Below are positions 28,541 to 31,449 of a stretch of DNA of 31,449 nt, one piece after another. Position numbers and translations under genes: made by a program. Positions within the stretch are counted from its first letter, which is position 1; the number at the start of each line of letters is the position of its first letter. The notes beneath the pieces are model-generated. The model ran no database searches and was not told the DNA's origin. It saw only the letters and a program-made list of their open reading frames with translations. Origin of the DNA: Paulinella micropora (lineage: Eukaryota > Cercozoa > Imbricatea > Euglyphida); the NCBI GenBank assembly GCA_009731375.1, contig BJOX01000042.1, forward strand, positions 100,345-131,793, in the 5' to 3' direction.

Positions 28541-29062
28541 TTAATTAAACACAACACTGTAAGCAGTCTTGACAGTGAGACCATAATAATCCGCGACTGA
28601 GCCGATATTATCCCACAATCTAAATAGCCTGAAACTTCCATCGGTAAAATTGACGACAAAATGTTCGGGCACCTGATCTTTCCTCATTTGCGATTTGTAA
28701 GCATTTAACTTGGTTGTTGGAAGACCCTCATTCGGTTGTTGGTAAATGCGGGCTACGCCATTTTCCTTATCGATTTCAACCCAGTAATCCTGTTTGCCTT
28801 CAATTGGTTGATTGCGTTCGTGATTAGGCTCCCGTGCTATGACCGCCCTCCTCCTACCTAATTCTTTGGGGATATTTTCCGCAGTAATAAGCACAACACG
28901 CATTGCGCCGACTGCTTCTGCCAAAACCTAAACCCCCTTTCATTGATAAAAAAAGAAACGAAACAACAAACTTACCCTTACTTCAGGATCTTCGGGTTGC
29001 TTCTGTTCTGGAACCTTGCCTTCAGTTTCCTCTGGCTCCTCCCGCGGTTCGTTGTCGGTCAT
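28541..29062 (-). CDS. Spliced gene of unknown function, 48-bp intron (157 aa)
   Basis: Exon 1 (29,062-28,976) encodes 29 residues of Glu/Pro-rich sequence starting MTDNEPREEPEETEGK. The intron (28,975-28,928) has GTAAGT at its 5' end and GGTTTAG at its 3' end. Exon 2 (28,927-28,541) continues in phase 0 with VLAEAVGAMRVVLITAENIP, then QDYWVEIDKENGVARIYQQP and a hydrophobic end FVVNFTDGSFRLFRLWDNIG. A further upstream exon is possible, since a pyrimidine run with CAG lies at ~29,118. No domain is recognised. It has richer GC, a spliceosomal intron and no TATA motif at its start, unlike all other element genes. It looks like cargo captured from a host. Confidence 0.65.
28928..28975 (-). other. 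Spliceosomal intron (GT-AG, 48 bp)
   Basis: On the minus strand AGG|GTAAGTTTG opens the intron and GGGGGTTTAG|GTTTTG closes it. Both flanking frames stay open and join in phase 0. Reading through without splicing ends exon 1 at a stop shortly after. Confidence 0.7.
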
Positions 29063-29348
29063 ACCTACATAACAGACAAGGGTTTGGACTTCTTGTCTTA
29101 GCCACTTTGGGAATTCTGAAAAAAAAAAAGTCGCAGAACGAAAAAGCACGAGGAAAAACATTTTACTCAATTGTGTGAATATCTGGATTTCGGCTGTTCG
29201 TTTGAAATGCCTTAAAAAAGGAAAAGCGAAATTTTTTTTTTACACCAGCCACCTATAGGCTCAGGTCAAAAAGCCCCCGTGTGGCTTTTTTACATGGACA
29301 ACTTTTCCTTTTTTTGAGTAGCCTTAACAATCCAAAGTGCGAAGAACG
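29063..29348. other. Intergenic stretch with a possible upstream exon and a small hairpin
   Basis: Contains the presumed 5' region of the spliced minus-strand gene and a hairpin AAAAAGCC/GGCTTTTT at about 29,268-29,292. A T/A-rich segment precedes the coiled-coil gene at 29,349. No further gene is seen. Confidence 0.5.
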
Positions 29349-29831
29349 ATGAGTGAAGATGATGGAAGGAGCGAGAGTGATGAAGAGTATGTTGAACGAG
29401 AAACCACAAATAAGTGGTTAGAGAAATTGAGAGATAAGAACTTTGCTGAACTAACGAGATATAAAGCAAGTAGTGAAATCAAAATAGATATAATATAGAG
29501 TAAAAAGGAGCAAAAACGACAAGAATTGATGGAATTGGAGAAACAAGAAAAAGAAGAACAAAATAAATTTATGACTATTGAAGAATTGCTAAATCAGAAA
29601 AAAGAAGAAGCAGAACGAAAAGAAAAAATAGATTTGGTAAAGCGAGAAGAAAAGAGAAAAGAATTGAACAAGAAAAAACAATTACGATTATTTGAGAATT
29701 GTCTAAGTGCCGAAAATCAACCAATGGGAGTTGATGATGAGATTAGAGCAAGAAAAATGATTGAAGGAGGAAAAACAACATACAATGTAATTGAAGAATA
29801 TGAGAAATATAAAAGACAAAGAATTAATTGA
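29349..29831 (+). pseudogene. Coiled-coil protein with an in-frame TAG
   Basis: From ATG 29,349 the frame reads MSEDDGRSESDEEYVERETT and a charged helix, reaches TAG at 29,496-29,498, then stays open in the same frame to 29,831. The second part has a long Glu/Lys/Arg-rich coiled coil (LELEKQEKEEQNKF-like, KREEKRKELNKKKQ) and ends with VIEEYEKYKRQRIN. Because the frame is unchanged, a single-base substitution or a read-through stop explains it better than an indel. Full length would be 160 codons. No family is recognised. The downstream part alone could start at ATG 29,529. Confidence 0.55.
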
Positions 29832-29832
29832 A

Positions 29833-29852
29833 TTAGTAGTTTTTACTACTAA
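29833..29852. terminator. Perfect hairpin after the coiled-coil gene
   Basis: TTAGTAGT (29,833-29,840) and ACTACTAA (29,845-29,852) form a perfect 8-bp stem with a TTTT loop, beginning 2 bp after the stop codon. It is the last candidate 3'-end signal before the right terminal repeat. Confidence 0.5.
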
Positions 29853-30028
29853 CTCCTTTTGCGTATAGGAGTATAAACTAGTGCGTATTCAATTTAAAAA
29901 AATTAGGCAAAAGCCCTCTTCATTTCAAAGAGATTTACTCATACCATACTTGTGTGTGTGGTAGGTGGTTGAGTTGAAGTTGGAAGAGTAAGACGAAAAA
30001 TGTCAATTTAATGATACATACTTTTTTA

Positions 30029-30168
30029 TTGTAGTGTGCTGTAGAAGGCTATTTGGTTGTTTTTGTTTCTTCGTATCTACTATCAACAGGAGAGGGTGCG
30101 ACAACCCAGACGAAGTCGTGAATATTAATTTGCAAAAATTCATGACGAGTTCTGGGTTATCATCTACT
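30029..30168 (-). repeat. Right terminal inverted repeat of the Polinton
   Basis: 140 bp matching the reverse complement of 10,691-10,829. The outer end reads CATCTACT, directly followed by the duplicated CCTGTG. It has a 7-bp insertion relative to the left repeat next to the AATTTGC segment. Confidence 0.95.
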
Positions 30169-30174
30169 CCTGTG
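30169..30174. repeat. Polinton target-site duplication, right copy (CCTGTG)
   Basis: Identical to 10,685-10,690. Joining the flanks at one CCTGTG gives the pre-insertion host site. Confidence 0.93.
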
Positions 30175-30480
30175 GATGAGGAAAGCTGTGCCAAAGAGTT
30201 AGGTCTTTTATTCTGCAGCAAGGGGTATCTATGGATACAAAAACTAGAAAAAAGTTGGGTCAGGGAAGATGGTTTGAAAAGTTGTGAAGTGGTAAAATGA
30301 AGTGTCCTATTGAAACAGTCATGGCCGGCCCTTCCTAACTATGCCAAAGGTCCCTGTTCGGATTCAGGAAAATGCCATTTCCTACTCCCATTTTTGGTTA
30401 ACTTTTGAAAATTGTTTTTCTGCCGCACATATTTTAAATAATTTTGCGAAATTTCGCATTGGGTTTAGCAACAGAGGAGC
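30175..30480. other. Host flank without a recognised gene
   Basis: About 300 bp of moderately AT-rich DNA. A plus-strand frame runs from the terminal repeat to 30,300 but crosses the insertion junction and has no recognisable domain, so it is not called. Confidence 0.5.
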
Positions 30481-30660
30481 CACCTTAAGATGCCCATAGG
30501 TCATCTGGTGCCCTAATTTCTATGTCAGATGCCCTGGTTTTTCAAATACTTTAAAGGTTTCACATAGGTGCCCTAAACAGACTGTCAGTAAAATTCTATT
30601 ATCTAGGACATTGGACTGTCTGTGTGCGGGCACCTGATGTTCGACAATCAGGGCACCTGG
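30481..30660. repeat. Small imperfect inverted-repeat element
   Basis: GGTGCCC (30,567-30,573) with ACAGACTGTC nearby faces GACTGTCTGT and GGGCACC (30,628-30,634). An outer pair, TCTGGTGCCC near 30,504 and AGGGCACCTGG near 30,650, extends the symmetry. This looks like a short MITE or a folded repeat. No target duplication is evident. Confidence 0.4.
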
Positions 30661-30843
30661 CCTGTGTGCTGTGCATGCGCAGTAGTCGCAGTAGTACGCC
30701 GAATTTGATTAGCAAACCCAACATTGTGACTTTCCTGCCACAGCCTGCTCCTGACCCCAGGCTGGCGCTGGACCTAGGGCTGGGGGCGATGGGGCTGGAA
30801 GGGGGGACTGGGGAGAGGCCCCATCGCGACGCAGCAACTCAGT

Positions 30844-31026
30844 TTACCGACGGATCGGCTCGTGTCGACGTCCTGACGGATCTCCTCGGTTTTCTCGACG
30901 CAGCAGCTGTTTCCTGGCAGTGCACCTCGCTTTTTCCCTGAATCGGCGACCAAAAGTTACTGTTACTGCCGCTTTCTTTGCTGTATTGGTATACCATTCC
31001 ACCGCCTTCGTGTAGTCCTTGGGCAC
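30844..31026 (-). pseudogene. Fragment of a Sel1-like repeat protein (host)
   Basis: On the minus strand, VPKDYTKAVEWYTNTAKK (about 30,973-31,026) matches the consensus of a Sel1-type repeat, a TPR-like helix pair usually present in tandem arrays. Only one unit is visible and the sequence after it is basic and unlike further repeats. It may be a single exon, a decayed copy or a chance partial match. The DNA is GC-richer than the element. Confidence 0.4.
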
Positions 31027-31059
31027 GGTTCGAGGCAGGAGCCTGACCTTTGTCCAAGG

Positions 31060-31290
31060 CGGTGGAGTGGTTTACCAGTCATGGGGTTACCAGTCATGGG
31101 GTCGCCCGTGGCTGAGTCGGTGTTGAGTGGTGGCGCTTAGTGCATCGTGGGCTAGAGTATTTGTGGGCCTGCCTGCCAAGACCTAAAACCGGTCCCCTCC
31201 TATCACCCATTGCCAAGGAAGTGGCAGCGTCGTCTGCGGAAGGTGTGCGCCTTCACAGCGACTTTCTGCTGAAGGCTTTCTCTCCTTGAC
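31060..31290. other. Host sequence with a short tandem motif, no gene recognised
   Basis: TTACCAGTCATGGGGT is tandemly duplicated near 31,071-31,102. The rest is moderate-GC sequence that could be a repeat end. No open frame of interest was seen. Confidence 0.45.
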
Positions 31291-31300
31291 CATGTCTAGT

Positions 31301-31449
31301 CTACCTACCTACCTACCTACCTACCTACCTACCTACCTAACTACCTAACTACCTACCTACCTACCTACCTACCTAACTACCTACCTACCTACCTACCTAC
31401 CTACCTAACCTACCTACCTACCTACCTACCTACCTACCTGCCTACCTAC
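31301..31449. repeat. CTAC tetranucleotide microsatellite
   Basis: CTAC/ACCT units run to the end of the window with occasional CTAA interruptions. The array is cut by the window edge. Confidence 0.95.

Larger units (their letters stand above)
10691..30168. mobile_element. Polinton/Maverick element (Polinton-like virus), 19.5 kb
   Basis: The element is bounded by ~140-bp terminal inverted repeats starting 5'-AGTAGATGATAACC, with a perfect 6-bp target duplication. It carries a protein-primed family-B DNA polymerase, an rve-type integrase and virion-type genes (ATPase N-terminus, S74 tail fibre), which together define a Polinton or integrated Polinton-like virus. Coding DNA is clearly more AT-rich than the surrounding host sequence. 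Two other transposons are nested inside (11,164-14,072 and 17,166-18,796); without them the element is about 14.9 kb. No capsid protein or capsid protease gene was recognised, and several genes are frameshifted, so it is unlikely to make particles on its own in the form shown. Confidence 0.93.

Noticed and set aside
28940-29170. Upstream extension of the spliced gene as a signal-peptide-bearing first exon (MFFLVLFRSATFFF)
   Set aside because: The hydrophobic part is translation of a pyrimidine run ending in CAG, which looks more like a splice acceptor than coding sequence.
30034-30300. 88-aa frame at the right end of the element
   Set aside because: It crosses the terminal inverted repeat and target duplication into host DNA, so it is a junction artefact.
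31301-31449. Regularly spaced repeats that could suggest a CRISPR array or telomere
   Set aside because: These are plain tetranucleotide repeats without unique spacers, and CTAC is not a known telomere unit.

Overview
The window is a piece of a eukaryotic nuclear genome, most likely a protist or alga; I cannot name the species. The evidence is dense microsatellite DNA, several interspersed repeats, a probable GT-AG spliced gene, nested DNA transposons and a large virus-like Polinton element. I recognise no prokaryotic features and no RNA genes.

Positions 1-10,040 are almost entirely simple-sequence DNA: GT, GA, GATA/TATC, GTAG, AAT and GAAA tracts, a 1.1-kb ATTAC-type pentamer array, assembly gaps, two dispersed repeat families and one small MITE-like inverted repeat. 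No believable gene was found there. Positions 10,041-10,684 hold fragments of one or two possible host genes on the minus strand.

Positions 10,691-30,168 form one complete Polinton/Maverick-type element (also describable as an integrated Polinton-like virus). It is bounded by ~140-bp terminal inverted repeats that start 5'-AG and by a perfect 6-bp target duplication, CCTGTG. The left arm reads rightward: a small zinc-finger-like protein, a HIRAN-domain protein, two small basic proteins, a protein-primed family-B DNA polymerase, and two tandem proteins with ExoX-like C-terminal domains. The middle reads mostly leftward and carries virion-type genes: an ATPase N-terminus fused to a fibre-like protein, a 120-aa putative virion protein, a two-helix membrane protein, and a long tail fibre ending in an S74 intramolecular chaperone. 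The right arm has an acidic/basic protein, a DUF5754-like protein, a retroviral-type (rve) integrase, a spliced gene of unknown function and a coiled-coil protein.

Two other transposons sit inside the element. A 2.9-kb piggyBac-like element lies at 11,164-14,072, and a 1.63-kb non-autonomous element at 17,166-18,796 splits the polymerase. No major or minor capsid protein, no capsid protease and no complete packaging ATPase is visible. The ATPase reading frame runs directly into a fibre-like protein just where its Walker B half should be, so a deletion may have removed the capsid block. Several reading frames are broken by what look like single missing bases in or near short homopolymers, all of the same sign, which suggests sequence error at least as much as decay. 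A stem-loop with a conserved loop occurs three times inside the element.

Right of the element (30,175-31,449) is host DNA with a Sel1-like repeat fragment, a small inverted-repeat element and a CTAC microsatellite.
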